Assembly: GCA_030447385.1 (NCBI GenBank)
Contig: JAUJOY010000001.1
Location: forward strand, 528,565 to 592,564
DNA from: Mycobacteriales bacterium
GTDB taxonomy: Bacteria; Actinomycetota; Actinomycetes; Mycobacteriales; SCTD01
Direction: 5' to 3'
DNA length: 64,000 bases
The notes beneath the pieces were generated by a model that saw nothing but the letters and a program-made list of their open reading frames with translations, was not told the DNA's origin and searched no databases. The position numbers and the translations under genes were made by a program. This document shows positions 25,447-34,910 of this stretch, one piece after another; the first letter of the stretch is position 1; every line of letters begins with the position of its first letter.

Positions 25447-27218
25447 TCAGGCCAGCGACCGGAGCCACTGGTCGAGCACCACGAGAGCCCAGGCGTGCGA
25501 CCAGGGCGACCGTCCGTGCTGCCACCCGTCGACGACGCAACGACCGGTGGCCGGTTCTACGTGCTCCCACACGGGCGCCTCCGGACGACTCACCAGCTGC
25601 AGTGCATCGCGGAGCAACCCCCGGCGCATCCAGTCGTCGATGGGCAGACTGAAGCCCTGTTTCGGCATCGATGCCAGTTCGACGAGCCGATCGTCCCCGA
25701 GCCCGCGCGAAATGGCCCTTGCCGAGCCCGGCCACGCCACCAGCGCCAACTGCGGCACCGAGGAAGGGCCGGTCGACCAAGGGCACGCGCAGCTCCACCG
25801 ACGAGGCCATCGAGAAGGCGTCGGCGTCCGGAAGCAGGGTGCTCTGCAGGTACAGCCGGTACTCGGCGGCCGTCAGGGCAGCCGAGTCCAACCGCCCGAT
25901 CCCGACGGGCGCCTCCTGCACGAGGTCAGCGTCGTCGGCCAGACCGAGCCCTCGGACGACGAGGTCGCGCGACCACACTTGCCGCTGCAGCAGGCTCAGG
26001 TCCCAGGCATCCCGCGGCCCACCGCTCCCGAGCATCTCGTGCGCTTTGGCGGGAAGGCGGCTGCGTCCAGCCCGGCCGCCCAGACTGATGGCTCTCCGGA
26101 CTGGTGCCACGCGGCTCGCCGCGGCGAGGCCGCGGAGATAGCGCAGGTACCTGAAGTGGGAGTATCCCCCGGTCGCCTCGTCCCCGCCCAGACCTGACAG
26201 GGCGACCTTGAAGCCGGCCGCCTGCACCGCCCGGCACACGACAAAGGTGTTCAGGCCGTCGAGACTCGGTCGTTGCATCGCGCGGAAGAAGTCGTGGACG
26301 TCGCCGGGGCTCGGCGTCCGCCTCACCACCTCATGGGAGTGGCCGAACCGCGGCTGTTCTGGCGGCCTCCGTTGCCTCCTCGCTTTCCCCCCAGGTCGAC
26401 GGTCAGGCAGTGCAGCTGCTGCCCGGCCTCGCGGGGGCCCCAGGCCAAGGCGCTCGAGTCGAGACCGCTGGAGAGCAGCAGCGCAGTCGGGACGTCGCTG
26501 CGCAAGTGGAGCGAGACGCTCTCCCGCAGCTCCCTGGCGACGGCTCGGGACAGGCCTTGCGCAACCTCGAGGCCCGGCTCGACAGGACCTTGATCGACCA
26601 GATCCGCGCCCCGAAAGGCCAGCCACGTGTTGGGCGGAACCGCGCTGATCTCCTTGAAGGGGCTTCCGCCGGTGCTGAGCGATCCCAGGTGGAGGAAGCG
26701 GGCGATCGCGGCTGGGTCAACGCAGTCCCCGGTGCGCCTGAGCGGCCGCACCTCGGAGGAGGCGATCAGCTCGTCGCCTGTCCGCCTCCAGTAGAGCGGC
26801 TTGATGCCAAGCGGATCGCGTACAAGGACCAGGAGACCACGCTCGAGATCGGCGAGAACGATGGCGAACATGCCCCGCAGGAGGCGGAAGGCATCGGTGC
26901 CGAAGCGGCTGTAGAGCTGCGGGATGACGGCGCCGTCGCTCCCGCCGGGACCCAAACCGTGCTCGCGGATCAGCTCGCGGTAGTTGTACACCTCGCCGTT
27001 GAAGACCGCCGTACATGATCCGTCAGGTGCGTGAGAGGCTGATCGCCCGCCGCCCCGGGGGTGATGATTGCCAGTCTGGTGTTGCCCAGGCATGAGGCGC
27101 CCGCGATCGCGGAGAAGGCTCCGTCAGGTCCGCGGTGGCGCTGTGCGGCGTTGATCCTGGACACCGTGCGTCGCGCATGGTCAGGGGATGCTGCCGTGCT
27201 GGCACATACCCCGCACAC
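25447..27218 (-). pseudogene. Asparagine synthase-like amidotransferase (copy 2, broken)
   Basis: The start GTG (27218) puts Cys at position 2 (MCGVCASTA). Recognisable parts in order are HRGPDGAF, VFNGEVYNYRELI, DPLGIKPLYW, the altered PPi loop LLLSSGLDSSALA (Ser replaces the first Gly of SGGxDS), GHSHEVV, VALSGLGGDEATGGY, SSVELRVPLVDRPFLG and LASMPKQGFSLPI. The reading frame changes near 27030, 26372, 26350 and 25700, so four indels separate the pieces. The remnant covers the whole ~590-residue length, so decay is recent. Its function probably matched copy 1; losing it could change the amidation of the polymer. Confidence 0.8.
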
Positions 27219-27304
27219 CGCGGCAGCCTTCCAGCCAGGATTTGCTCCGACACTACCGGCCTGGTCTTCAGCTGCTAACTGTAGCGATGGCGGAGTCAGG
27301 GGCA

Positions 27305-28240
27305 CTATCGCCGTGGGCCAATGGGCTTTACGAAGATCTCCCCGCCCCGATCCAGGTCCGCGGCCGGCGAGAGCCCGCCAGGCCCGGCGCGAAAGAGCTC
27401 GTAGTCGTAAGCCTGAAAGAACTCGACGAACCGGTTGGCGGAGTCCATGTCCCCGGGCCGGGCCCACTCCATCTGAATGAGCTGCAGCCTCTTGTCCAGG
27501 AGGCTCTCATGGGCACCCATCAGTACCGCGAGCTCGGCGGTTTCGACGTCCACCTTCACGTACGCTGATCGCCCGTCGAGTACGAGATCAAGTGTGGTCA
27601 GTGTGACCTCTTCGCCTTCCTCACCAGGTAGCGCAAGGCGGTTCATTGGTCCTTCGTCCGTCGTCAATCGTGCGACGCCCGGGCTCGCGCCCATCGCGCA
27701 CTCCAGAACGGTGATGTCGTACTCGTTCAGCGCAACGTTTGCTCGCAGCTGCCAGACCGTATGGGAGCTTGGTTCGATGGCTACGACACGGGCGCCACAC
27801 TCCGCGGCCCAGAGGGAGTAATAGCCTACGTTGGCCCCCACGTCGATGAAGAGGTCGCCGCGACTGAGCCACCGACGCCATTCGAGCATCTCGTAGTAGT
27901 CCGGCGGATTGAAGTAGAGGGGTTTTGACGACGACGGCTCGTGCAACCGGGCCCACATCAGGGAGCGCTCGCCGATCCGCGTGAGCGTCGGCTTCCCGAG
28001 CAGGCGCCCCCGCGCCTGGTAGCAGATGGCCCGCCAAACCTGCCTGACACGTCGATCTTGATTTGCCGGGTGGGTCCACACCAGTTGCAGAATCTGTACT
28101 GCCTCACGGATCGACGCGAGGGCCCGTCGCATAGCCACGGGGGCCGACGGTACCAGCCATACCTGGATCGCCCTGCGGGCCGTCAGTGCGGCAACCAGGC
28201 GTGGCGACCGCCGGGACACCCGCACGGAGCCAGGAAACAC
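27305..28240 (-). CDS. FkbM-family methyltransferase (copy 2)
   Basis: A 311-residue enzyme with a ~110-residue N-terminal extension of basic helical character. SAM motif LFIDVGANVGYYSLWAAE (residues ~128-146), acidic motif VVAIEPS, and VKVDVETAELAVLMGAHES (~228-246), where Thr-Ala replace the usual Glu-Gly of the DxEG family mark. It clearly differs from copies 1 and 3, so it is not a recent duplicate. It is divergent from the glycosyltransferase at 28298. Confidence 0.8.
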   Translation of the reverse strand: MFPGSVRVSRRSPRLVAALTARRAIQVWLVPSAPVAMRRALASIREAVQILQLVWTHPANQDRRVRQVWRAICYQARGRLLGKPTLTRIGERSLMWARLHEPSSSKPLYFNPPDYYEMLEWRRWLSRGDLFIDVGANVGYYSLWAAECGARVVAIEPSSHTVWQLRANVALNEYDITVLECAMGASPGVARLTTDEGPMNRLALPGEEGEEVTLTTLDLVLDGRSAYVKVDVETAELAVLMGAHESLLDKRLQLIQMEWARPGDMDSANRFVEFFQAYDYELFRAGPGGLSPAADLDRGGEIFVKPIGPRR

Positions 28241-28297
28241 TAGCCTGCAGCGAAGTGGTCGGTGCTCGGTTCAGGCGCCTCAGGCCGGGAGAGCAGC

Positions 28298-29266
28298 ATG
28301 AGCGATGTCGTCGTCGATGCCGCGGGGGCTGCCATGGGGGGAGCCAGCCGGTTTCTGGTGGAGTTGGACCGCTACCTCGAAGGCTCTGCCAGGTCAGACG
28401 TCCTCGTGCTGGGTGCGGGCCGACGGCTCGAGCCATCCTGGCTCGTTCGTCGCGAGGTGGAGGCCCGCGGGAGTACGCGGCGGATTGCCCTGAACAACGT
28501 CTCCTTCGTGGCTCTAGGCGGTCACCGGTCTGTGCTGCTGCGCAATGCGCTGCATTTCCCCTTCCCGTGGGAGCGGCACCTGCTTCCGCCCGGTTCGGCA
28601 CGCAAGGTGGCCATCGAGGCGCATGTCGTGCGCATCGCCGCGCTCCGTGCCGACTTGCTCATCGCGCCGAGCTCGAGCATGGCGGACCGCGTCCGTCGCT
28701 GGCTGCCGTCCACGACCGACCGCACGGTCGTCTGGCCCCATCCGGTGTCGCCCCGGGGCGGCGACGCAGTTCGAGAGCCAGGCCTCGTCGTGTGCCCAGT
28801 CCTGTTTGCACCGTACAAGAAGCTGGGACCTCCCCTCAGGCTGCTGTCGAAGGCTGCCGGTTTGCTGCGCCAACGGGGGACAGAGGTCCGCATCGAGGTC
28901 ACGGCAACGGAGCAGGAGCTGGTGGCAGAAGGTCTCTCGGATGCGGGTTTCGCCGCCCTCGGGCGCCTCAATGTGGCGGAGGTTGAACATGCACTGGCCC
29001 GCGCCACCGCCGTCTTCTACCCGACAACGGTGGAGTCCTTCGGCTACCCGCTGGCGGAGGCAAGGGTCAATGGTCAGCCGGTTCTGGCGCCTGGGAACCG
29101 GCACAACAGAGAGGTTGCAGGTGCGGCTCTGGTCCCCTTCGCCACGGACGCGGCAGAAGAGATGGATCTCGTGAGGGCCCTCGAGCATGCGCTGCATGCG
29201 GAGGTGAAGGCGAACCCGGTCGAGCGACCAGGGTGCTACTTCGACCGTCTGCTCGGTGCACGGTGA
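28298..29266 (+). CDS. GT4-like glycosyltransferase (reduced N-terminal domain)
   Basis: A 322-residue GT-B type protein. The N-terminal part has a Rossmann start (VVVDAAGAAMGGASRFLVEL). The middle part carries LLIAPSSSMADRVRRWLP (acceptor-domain end), and the donor domain shows TTVESFGYPLAEARVNGQPVLAPGNRHNREVAG (residues ~245-280), a GT4 E-x7-E-like element. The ATG at 28298 is the start. The stop is coupled to the next gene by GTGA. Sugar specificity is unknown. Confidence 0.75.
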   Translation: MSDVVVDAAGAAMGGASRFLVELDRYLEGSARSDVLVLGAGRRLEPSWLVRREVEARGSTRRIALNNVSFVALGGHRSVLLRNALHFPFPWERHLLPPGSARKVAIEAHVVRIAALRADLLIAPSSSMADRVRRWLPSTTDRTVVWPHPVSPRGGDAVREPGLVVCPVLFAPYKKLGPPLRLLSKAAGLLRQRGTEVRIEVTATEQELVAEGLSDAGFAALGRLNVAEVEHALARATAVFYPTTVESFGYPLAEARVNGQPVLAPGNRHNREVAGAALVPFATDAAEEMDLVRALEHALHAEVKANPVERPGCYFDRLLGAR

Positions 29267-29325
29267 CAGATCTCGGCTTCGGCCCTTGGGACGAAGGCCA
29301 ACTCCCGCAAGGGGGAAGTGTGCCG

Positions 29326-30189
29326 GTGACTGCGGTCGTGCTGACCAAGGATGAAGAGCGGAACATCGCCCGCTGCCTGAGGTCGCTGAGGTGGTGTGCG
29401 CAGGTTGTCGTCGTCGACAGCGGGAGCAGCGACCGGACGGTGAGCCTGGCCGAGGAGCTTGGTGCCGACGTCGTACACCAGCCGTGGCGTGGTTTCGCGC
29501 TACAGCGCGAGGCTGCCCTGCGCCTGGAGGTCGTCCGGCACGACTGGGTCTACTTCGTCGATGCCGACGAGTGGGTCTCCGCTGCGCTGGCGCGTGAGGT
29601 CGCGGAGGCTCTGTCGGGTCCCCACGGCGCCTACCGCCATCGGCTCCGCCTCGTCTTCCTGGGCAGGTGGATCGAGCACTGCGGCTGGTACGGCGGCAGC
29701 TGGGTGATTCGGCTGGGCCGTCGTTCCGCCATGTCATTTGCAGCGGCTGAAGCACTGGGAGAGCGCCCCGACGTGCGCGGGTCGATCGGGACACTTCGAT
29801 GCGACATCGTGGACGAGGACTTGAAGGGGCTGACCGCGTGGCTCTCCAAGCACGTCAGGTACGCGCAGATCGAAGCCGATCGTCGCCTTCAGGCGTCCAC
29901 GGCGCTACCCGAGCGGGTCCGCCGATGGTGGCGAGGGGAGCGCGCCGGTCGGTCGGCCGGACGCTCCCTGGCCAAGGACGTGGTCTTCCCCGCTGTCCCA
30001 GCCCGCCCGGTGCTCCTCTTCCTCTACATGTACCTGCTCCGAGCGGGGTTCTTGGACGGCCGCCCCGGGCTCGTGTTCTGCACACTGCACGCCTGGCATG
30101 AAATGGTCGTCGGACAGCTCGTCCGCGCAGGCGCCTCCGCCTCGCCCGCTTCCAGGGAGGCCAGTCATCCCCTCGCCGGGCGGTGCTGA
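29326..30189 (+). CDS. GT2-family glycosyltransferase (WaaE/KdtX-like)
   Basis: A GT-A enzyme, ~287 residues. N-terminal TAVVLTKDEERNIARCLRSL, VVVDSGSSDRT, FVDADEWVSAAL (DxD metal site) and a Trp-rich middle (WIEHCGWYGGSWVIRLGRR) match beta-glycosyltransferases of the WaaE/KdtX kind. The end (VLLFLYMYLLRAGFLDG) is a membrane-associating helix. The start is uncertain: GTG 29326 has a well-spaced AAGGGGGAA; GTG 29263 overlaps the preceding stop and would add 21 residues. Confidence 0.85.
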   Translation: MTAVVLTKDEERNIARCLRSLRWCAQVVVVDSGSSDRTVSLAEELGADVVHQPWRGFALQREAALRLEVVRHDWVYFVDADEWVSAALAREVAEALSGPHGAYRHRLRLVFLGRWIEHCGWYGGSWVIRLGRRSAMSFAAAEALGERPDVRGSIGTLRCDIVDEDLKGLTAWLSKHVRYAQIEADRRLQASTALPERVRRWWRGERAGRSAGRSLAKDVVFPAVPARPVLLFLYMYLLRAGFLDGRPGLVFCTLHAWHEMVVGQLVRAGASASPASREASHPLAGRC

Positions 30190-30195
30190 GAACCG

Positions 30196-31263
30196 TCAGT
30201 GCAGCCCCAACAGGCGGCGCAGGTCCTGGTCCAGCCGGGCTGCGGAGAACTGACGATCCACAAGACCTTGAGCGGCGCCGCTCCGATCCTGTGCCAGCAG
30301 ACGGTCGATGATGTCGATGAGCTCCGTGCCTTCTCGACACTGCTCGCCGGTGAGCCCAGGAATGAACGCGTCGCTGCTGCCGCTTCCGGTGGGCGCGACG
30401 ACGGAGCAGCCTGCAGCCTGCGCCTCGATGAGCACGATGCCGAAGCCCTCCCCCGATGCGTCTGGGCCGGTCGCGAGAACCGTCGCCAGGACGAGGACCT
30501 TCGTGCGCCCGTAGAGCGAAGCCAGTTCCTCGTCGGAGACGTCGACCAGCAGATCGACCCCTGCGAGCTCGCAGTCGCGCCTGACGTGCTCGAGGACCGG
30601 GCCTCGTCCGGCGGCAGCAGCCGTGACGGGCCTTCGCTCGCGGAGCCCTCGCACAGCTTCCAGGTAGGCCGGCCCGCCTTTGGTGCTCCACTCTCCGAGC
30701 CGGAACACCGTCAACAGGTCGATGTTCCGCTCGGAAGGCGCACAGGCTGCTGCCGTAAGGACATCGTGCCACTGGGGTGTGAGAGCCGGGCGAATGATGA
30801 CGGGGACACGGGTGATCATGCTGAGTGCCCCAGCTGAGAAGCTGCTGATCGTCACGAGCTGTAATGACTTCCACGACCGGATCGTCCAGTTCTGCCACCA
30901 AGAGCACCCAGACCAGATGTCGCTGCCATAGAAGAACAAGCATATGCGTGCTGGTCGGCAGACGATGGCGAGCATGAGAGCCACGGGCAGGAGGCCCGGA
31001 TGCATGATGAGGACCTGCGCGGGGCGGTTCCTCCACACGTGTCGTAGTACTGCGAGCACGAGGGCTCCCTTGGCCCGCACAGGGCGGGAGCCCAGGCGCC
31101 GCAGCGCGATCTCGTCGACGGTGCAGCCGATGCGGCCCAGACTCACGCTGACCGCCGAGGCGTAGCGCTCGATGCCGCCCCCCTGTCCCGCTGAAGGCAG
31201 CACGACCAGCACCTTGATGTCACTGCTCTTGATGTCGGATCCGGTCATCTGCACTGCCCGCAT
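30196..31263 (-). CDS. GT4-family glycosyltransferase
   Basis: A ~355-residue GT-B enzyme. Residues ~10-40 give the N-terminal Rossmann motif (VLVVLPSAGQGGGIERYASAVS); the C-terminal domain has VFRLGEWSTKGGPAYLEAVR, LVDVSDEELASLYGRTKVLVLA and the donor loop GEGFGIVLIEAQAAGCSVVA (E-x7-E). The start is placed at ATG 31263, with GGAGG 9 bases upstream; three other ATGs lie within 25 bases. It follows the Wzy-like gene on the same strand. Confidence 0.85.
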   Translation of the reverse strand: MRAVQMTGSDIKSSDIKVLVVLPSAGQGGGIERYASAVSVSLGRIGCTVDEIALRRLGSRPVRAKGALVLAVLRHVWRNRPAQVLIMHPGLLPVALMLAIVCRPARICLFFYGSDIWSGCSWWQNWTIRSWKSLQLVTISSFSAGALSMITRVPVIIRPALTPQWHDVLTAAACAPSERNIDLLTVFRLGEWSTKGGPAYLEAVRGLRERRPVTAAAAGRGPVLEHVRRDCELAGVDLLVDVSDEELASLYGRTKVLVLATVLATGPDASGEGFGIVLIEAQAAGCSVVAPTGSGSSDAFIPGLTGEQCREGTELIDIIDRLLAQDRSGAAQGLVDRQFSAARLDQDLRRLLGLH

Positions 31264-31321
31264 CCGCATCATCCTCCGCCCGCAGGTGCTGCCGCATGGT
31301 CCGTCATCCCCAACTCGACCT

Positions 31322-32860
31322 TCAGGTAGGTCCCGCAACGGGGATGCGCCGGCGAGAACTTGTCAAGTTGTCACCTTCTCTCGTTCGGGCGGAATCAACG
31401 GCCTTGGGTGCTCGCTGGATCAAACGCACCGCGAGGGCGGGAGCGATGAGAATGGTGGGAAGACTCAACAGCAGCGTGACGATGTCCGTCTCCCACTTGA
31501 CGACCGTCGGGAAGGCAGCCAGAACCAGAAAGAGCAGACCCACCGACTCGTTGATGTCGTCGGTGTCGTCGACGATCCTGAGCAGGACACCCAGGAGCAG
31601 CATGCCGATGACGGCCACCGGAAGACCGCCGTGCCGGTAGAGGTCACCTATCGGTGTGATGGCAGAGGAGCTTCGGATACTCGACGGCAAGCTGTAGTAT
31701 TCCCGGCTGAACTGGGCGGAGATGTCGTACACCGGCTTCGAGGGCCACAGGAGGCGTGGCACGACTCCTGCGAGGGGCGCCACCGCAAGTTCGCTGACGC
31801 TGCGGAATGGGATGGTGTCCGGGCTGCGCTGCATGATGATCGCAACGTTGTCGATCTCCCGGACCCGCCCTAGGAGCTGGCTTCCACTGTTCAGGACCGT
31901 GTCAGGTGAGATGGAAGAGGCGGTGTCCGCTGCCACCCCTAGACCCGCCGCGGCCGCAGCCGGCGGATTCAGATTGCCGCTGCTGCCACGAACCTCCTGT
32001 CGGTACGCTTCATTGAAGGGGTTGACGACGGCAATGAAGGCGACGAGGGCCACCAGCAACAGGCGAAGTGGTAGCCGTTGGCGCACCGCACCGTGCGCGA
32101 AGACCAGGGCGACGCCGACCAGGGCTGTTTCCTCCTTGGTGCCGCTGAAGAACGCCGAGGCCAGAGCCGTGGCCGCGACCACGACGACGGCAGCCCCGCT
32201 GCCCTGGCGGGGCTGTCTCAGATGCGACATGTAGAGCACCGCAAGTCCGAAGTACGTGAAGAGGCTGAGCAGCGCAGCAATCTGCGCGGTGCTGGAACTG
32301 CCCGGTATGACGCTCTGCAGGTAGCCGAACTGGCCGAACGCGATCTGCCAGGCCGTTGCCGCCAGGCCGATCCCGGCGAGGCGGAGGCCACCCGACGTGT
32401 CGGTCGCGGAATGCGGAACCTGGAGTAGTACGCGCCGGACGGCCCGGCTGGGGCCGCGCACCGGAGCTAGGGCGTGCGTAGCGACATAACCCAGGACAAA
32501 AGCTGCGAAACATACCCCGACGACAACGCAGGCCCGGACGACGCTCTCCGGCATGATGGTGACGGGCGCGTCTGTTGCCAGACGCCTCTGCCAGGTCAAC
32601 GTCGAGAGCCCGAAGAAGAGCGTGAATGAGGCGGCTGCCCACACGCCCAGCTTGCCCAGGGCCAGCGACGTCCCGAGCCGGCGACCAACGGAGCAGATCA
32701 TGGCAGCGGCGAGGCCCGCGAGTGCAAGCAGGAGCCCGTAGACGGCTATCCGTTGTCCGACATCGTTTCGGCCGACCTCGAGGCTGGCCAGGAGCACGGT
32801 CGCTGCGGTCGCTGTGACGAGCAAGGCCATTGCTCGGGGAACACTGACCGTCGAGGTCAC
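31322..32860 (-). CDS. Wzy-like O-antigen/exopolysaccharide polymerase
   Basis: A ~512-residue polytopic membrane protein with about 10-12 hydrophobic helices (for example VYGLLLALAGLAAAMI, VRACVVVGVCFAAFVLGYV, LLLRLLLVALVAFIAVVNP) and a large polar loop before the last helices (residues ~325-420). The loop with VVPRLLWPSKP and the layout match oligosaccharide-repeat polymerases, a family with little sequence conservation. As the only such protein in the locus it is the likely Wzy. The start is taken at GTG 32860 with a GGGGA box; TTG 32890 would add 10 residues. Confidence 0.75.
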   Translation of the reverse strand: MTSTVSVPRAMALLVTATAATVLLASLEVGRNDVGQRIAVYGLLLALAGLAAAMICSVGRRLGTSLALGKLGVWAAASFTLFFGLSTLTWQRRLATDAPVTIMPESVVRACVVVGVCFAAFVLGYVATHALAPVRGPSRAVRRVLLQVPHSATDTSGGLRLAGIGLAATAWQIAFGQFGYLQSVIPGSSSTAQIAALLSLFTYFGLAVLYMSHLRQPRQGSGAAVVVVAATALASAFFSGTKEETALVGVALVFAHGAVRQRLPLRLLLVALVAFIAVVNPFNEAYRQEVRGSSGNLNPPAAAAAGLGVAADTASSISPDTVLNSGSQLLGRVREIDNVAIIMQRSPDTIPFRSVSELAVAPLAGVVPRLLWPSKPVYDISAQFSREYYSLPSSIRSSSAITPIGDLYRHGGLPVAVIGMLLLGVLLRIVDDTDDINESVGLLFLVLAAFPTVVKWETDIVTLLLSLPTILIAPALAVRLIQRAPKAVDSARTREGDNLTSSRRRIPVAGPT

Positions 32861-32963
32861 GGTCGGTCCCCATTCTCGGAAGGAGGGCAAGTTCGCAGAT
32901 CAGCGTCGAGGCGACGGGCGGATGTGGGCCCGGCGCGGCCGCGGCTCCGGAGGGGATGTTTCG

Positions 32964-33851
32964 TCATCCTGACTCCATCCCCCACCAACTCAACGTCGGC
33001 AGGCGGCCTCGCCAAGACGGCAGGAAGGCCAGATAGTTCGCCTCTCGAAAGCTCTCGAGCTCGGGATGCCACCGGTCGTAGGTCTCGATGCCGCGAGGGG
33101 TGACCTTGCCAAGATCGTAGCCGTTGCCCTGCAGTAGGAGGAACGCGTCGAGCAGGAAGCAGCGAGCGTCGATCCAGCGGGCGTTGTACTCGAACTGCAC
33201 GAGTGAGATCGCCGCCTTGGAAAGCATCTCCTGGCTGCCGCGAAGCACTGCGAGGTCGTGGCCTTCTGCATCGATCTTGAGCAGGGTGACCCGCTCGAGA
33301 TCGTTCTGTCGGCAGAAGTGGTCAACGGTCGACAGCTCGATGAGCTCCGTTCTGCCGGAACCACGTCCGTCGGCGAAGGGAACCACCGAGTTGGACCCCG
33401 CCCCCTCGTGCACCACGACAAGCTCCGCTGAGCCCGGTTGGTCGGAGAGACCGAACTGGTGGACCTCTGCTCGGCCCGCGAGGCACTCGCACGCCCGCTC
33501 CCAGGAGCTTCTCGAAGGCTCGAAGCAGTGCACTTGTGAGATCCTCCCGGACTGCTCCAGCAGAGACGTGGACCACTCGCCGAAGTGCGCCCCCACATCC
33601 AGGACCACGGGTGCCGGATCAGTCAGGGCGGCCCGTTGGACGATCCGCTCCCCGTTCGTGCTGATGTCGTTGGAGACGTCCAGGCGTACCTCGCTGGTCA
33701 GCCGTCGAGCAAGACGCGCTGCCCTCCGTCGACCCAGGATGCGGACGGAGAACTGCAGCACGCTGGAAAGGGCTTGCTGGTGGCCCGGACGTCGGAGGTG
33801 GGCCGGAGTGGCTGTTACGCTGGCTGCCCTCTCCATCGGCTGGTCTGACAC
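32964..33851 (-). CDS. FkbM-family methyltransferase (copy 3)
   Basis: A 295-residue SAM-dependent methyltransferase. SAM motif VVLDVGAHFGEWSTSLLEQ (residues ~82-100), acidic site VHCFEPSRSS, and LLKIDAEGHDLAVLRGSQEM (~205-224), where the usual KxDVEG reads KIDAEG. A family-typical C-terminal part follows (FEYNARWIDARCFLLDAF). It is third of the locus and differs from the other two. The ATG at 33851 starts 82 bases after the neighbouring glycosyltransferase stop. Confidence 0.85.
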   Translation of the reverse strand: MSDQPMERAASVTATPAHLRRPGHQQALSSVLQFSVRILGRRRAARLARRLTSEVRLDVSNDISTNGERIVQRAALTDPAPVVLDVGAHFGEWSTSLLEQSGRISQVHCFEPSRSSWERACECLAGRAEVHQFGLSDQPGSAELVVVHEGAGSNSVVPFADGRGSGRTELIELSTVDHFCRQNDLERVTLLKIDAEGHDLAVLRGSQEMLSKAAISLVQFEYNARWIDARCFLLDAFLLLQGNGYDLGKVTPRGIETYDRWHPELESFREANYLAFLPSWRGRLPTLSWWGMESG

Positions 33852-33932
33852 TGGCTCCTACCCTTCGTACTCGAACTGGGATGTGCGCTGCTGCCGATGG
33901 TGGAAGGGTCCTCGTTCGGATCCGGGCTGGGC

Positions 33933-34910
33933 TCAGAGCAACCAGTCAAGCAGCAGACGCAGGCGGTCGGAATACTTGTGTTCCGCGTGCGCCCGGCTGC
34001 TCGCCCGGTCCCCCATCTCCCTGGCCGGCAAGTGGCCATGCACAGCTGCGTTGGCCGCCTCGTGCAGCTGGTCGTACGTGGAGAAGCTCACCACCTCTTC
34101 ACTGCTGAACAGTGCATCCAGCGCTGGCCGCGCCTCGGTGAGAAGGAGACCCCCGGAGCCGGCAGCCTCGAAGAGCCTGGCGTTGACTCCGTGCATCTCG
34201 GCAGGGTGGAGGTTGTTGAGGACCGCGGCTGCCGACCGGAAGACCTCTGCCTTCCTCAGTCCCGTCACGTGCTCCCCGGTGTAGAGCGACTGGAGCCGGC
34301 CAGGGCTCGACCAGCGAGGGAAGCCGCTGCCGTAGAGCCGCAGCGGGATGCCCGAGTCGTGGAGTCGGCGCAGTAGCTGAAGGCGGGTCTGGTAGAGGTT
34401 TCCAACGACGACGATCTCCCGCCTGTGAGGTACCACGGTCGGTGGGCGGTGGAGTGACGGGTTGCATGCCTCTGGGAGGTAGTGCACGTTCGAGGTGTAG
34501 ATAGCGTTCAGACGCTCCACCAGCAGCAAGTCCTTGAAGGCTACGACGTCGTAGCCTGCCGCGAGCATGGTCATTCGTCCGAGGTTGTTGACAGGGTCCG
34601 GAAACCAGAAGGCCGTCTTGCAGCCCGACTTGCGCAGCCGTGTGACAACGGAGGGTGCCAGTCTCGCGTCGGCGGACAGCACCACGTCAGGCTCCGCCGC
34701 CAGGATTCGACGGGACACCCGGCGCTGCCATGCATCATCCAGCCAGGCGGACCTGAAGGCCACCTCGGACAGCACGGCGGCGGGTGCTCCCGGCACCTGT
34801 GGGCGGACTTCTTCCACGGCGGTGACCGAGCAGCCCAGGTCACGTAACCCACTCGCGATGTTGTAAGCGAAGCTGTCGGTCCATGCAGCGCCGACGACGA
34901 CGGCCTTCAC
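33933..34910 (-). CDS. CgeB-like glycosyltransferase
   Basis: A 325-residue GT-B fold protein. N-terminal VKAVVVGAAWTDSFAYNIASGLRDL, then FWFPDPVNNLGRM (a CgeB-type signature for reading donor/acceptor), YDVVAFKDLLLVERL, YLPEACNPSLH and the C-terminal ERNxRxFEAxGSGG-like AEMHGVNARLFEAAGSGGLLL. These mark the CgeB/spore-maturation-type glycosyltransferase family. A GTG start at 34910 overlaps the preceding methyltransferase stop (GTGA), so both are translated together. Confidence 0.8.
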   Translation of the reverse strand: MKAVVVGAAWTDSFAYNIASGLRDLGCSVTAVEEVRPQVPGAPAAVLSEVAFRSAWLDDAWQRRVSRRILAAEPDVVLSADARLAPSVVTRLRKSGCKTAFWFPDPVNNLGRMTMLAAGYDVVAFKDLLLVERLNAIYTSNVHYLPEACNPSLHRPPTVVPHRREIVVVGNLYQTRLQLLRRLHDSGIPLRLYGSGFPRWSSPGRLQSLYTGEHVTGLRKAEVFRSAAAVLNNLHPAEMHGVNARLFEAAGSGGLLLTEARPALDALFSSEEVVSFSTYDQLHEAANAAVHGHLPAREMGDRASSRAHAEHKYSDRLRLLLDWLL

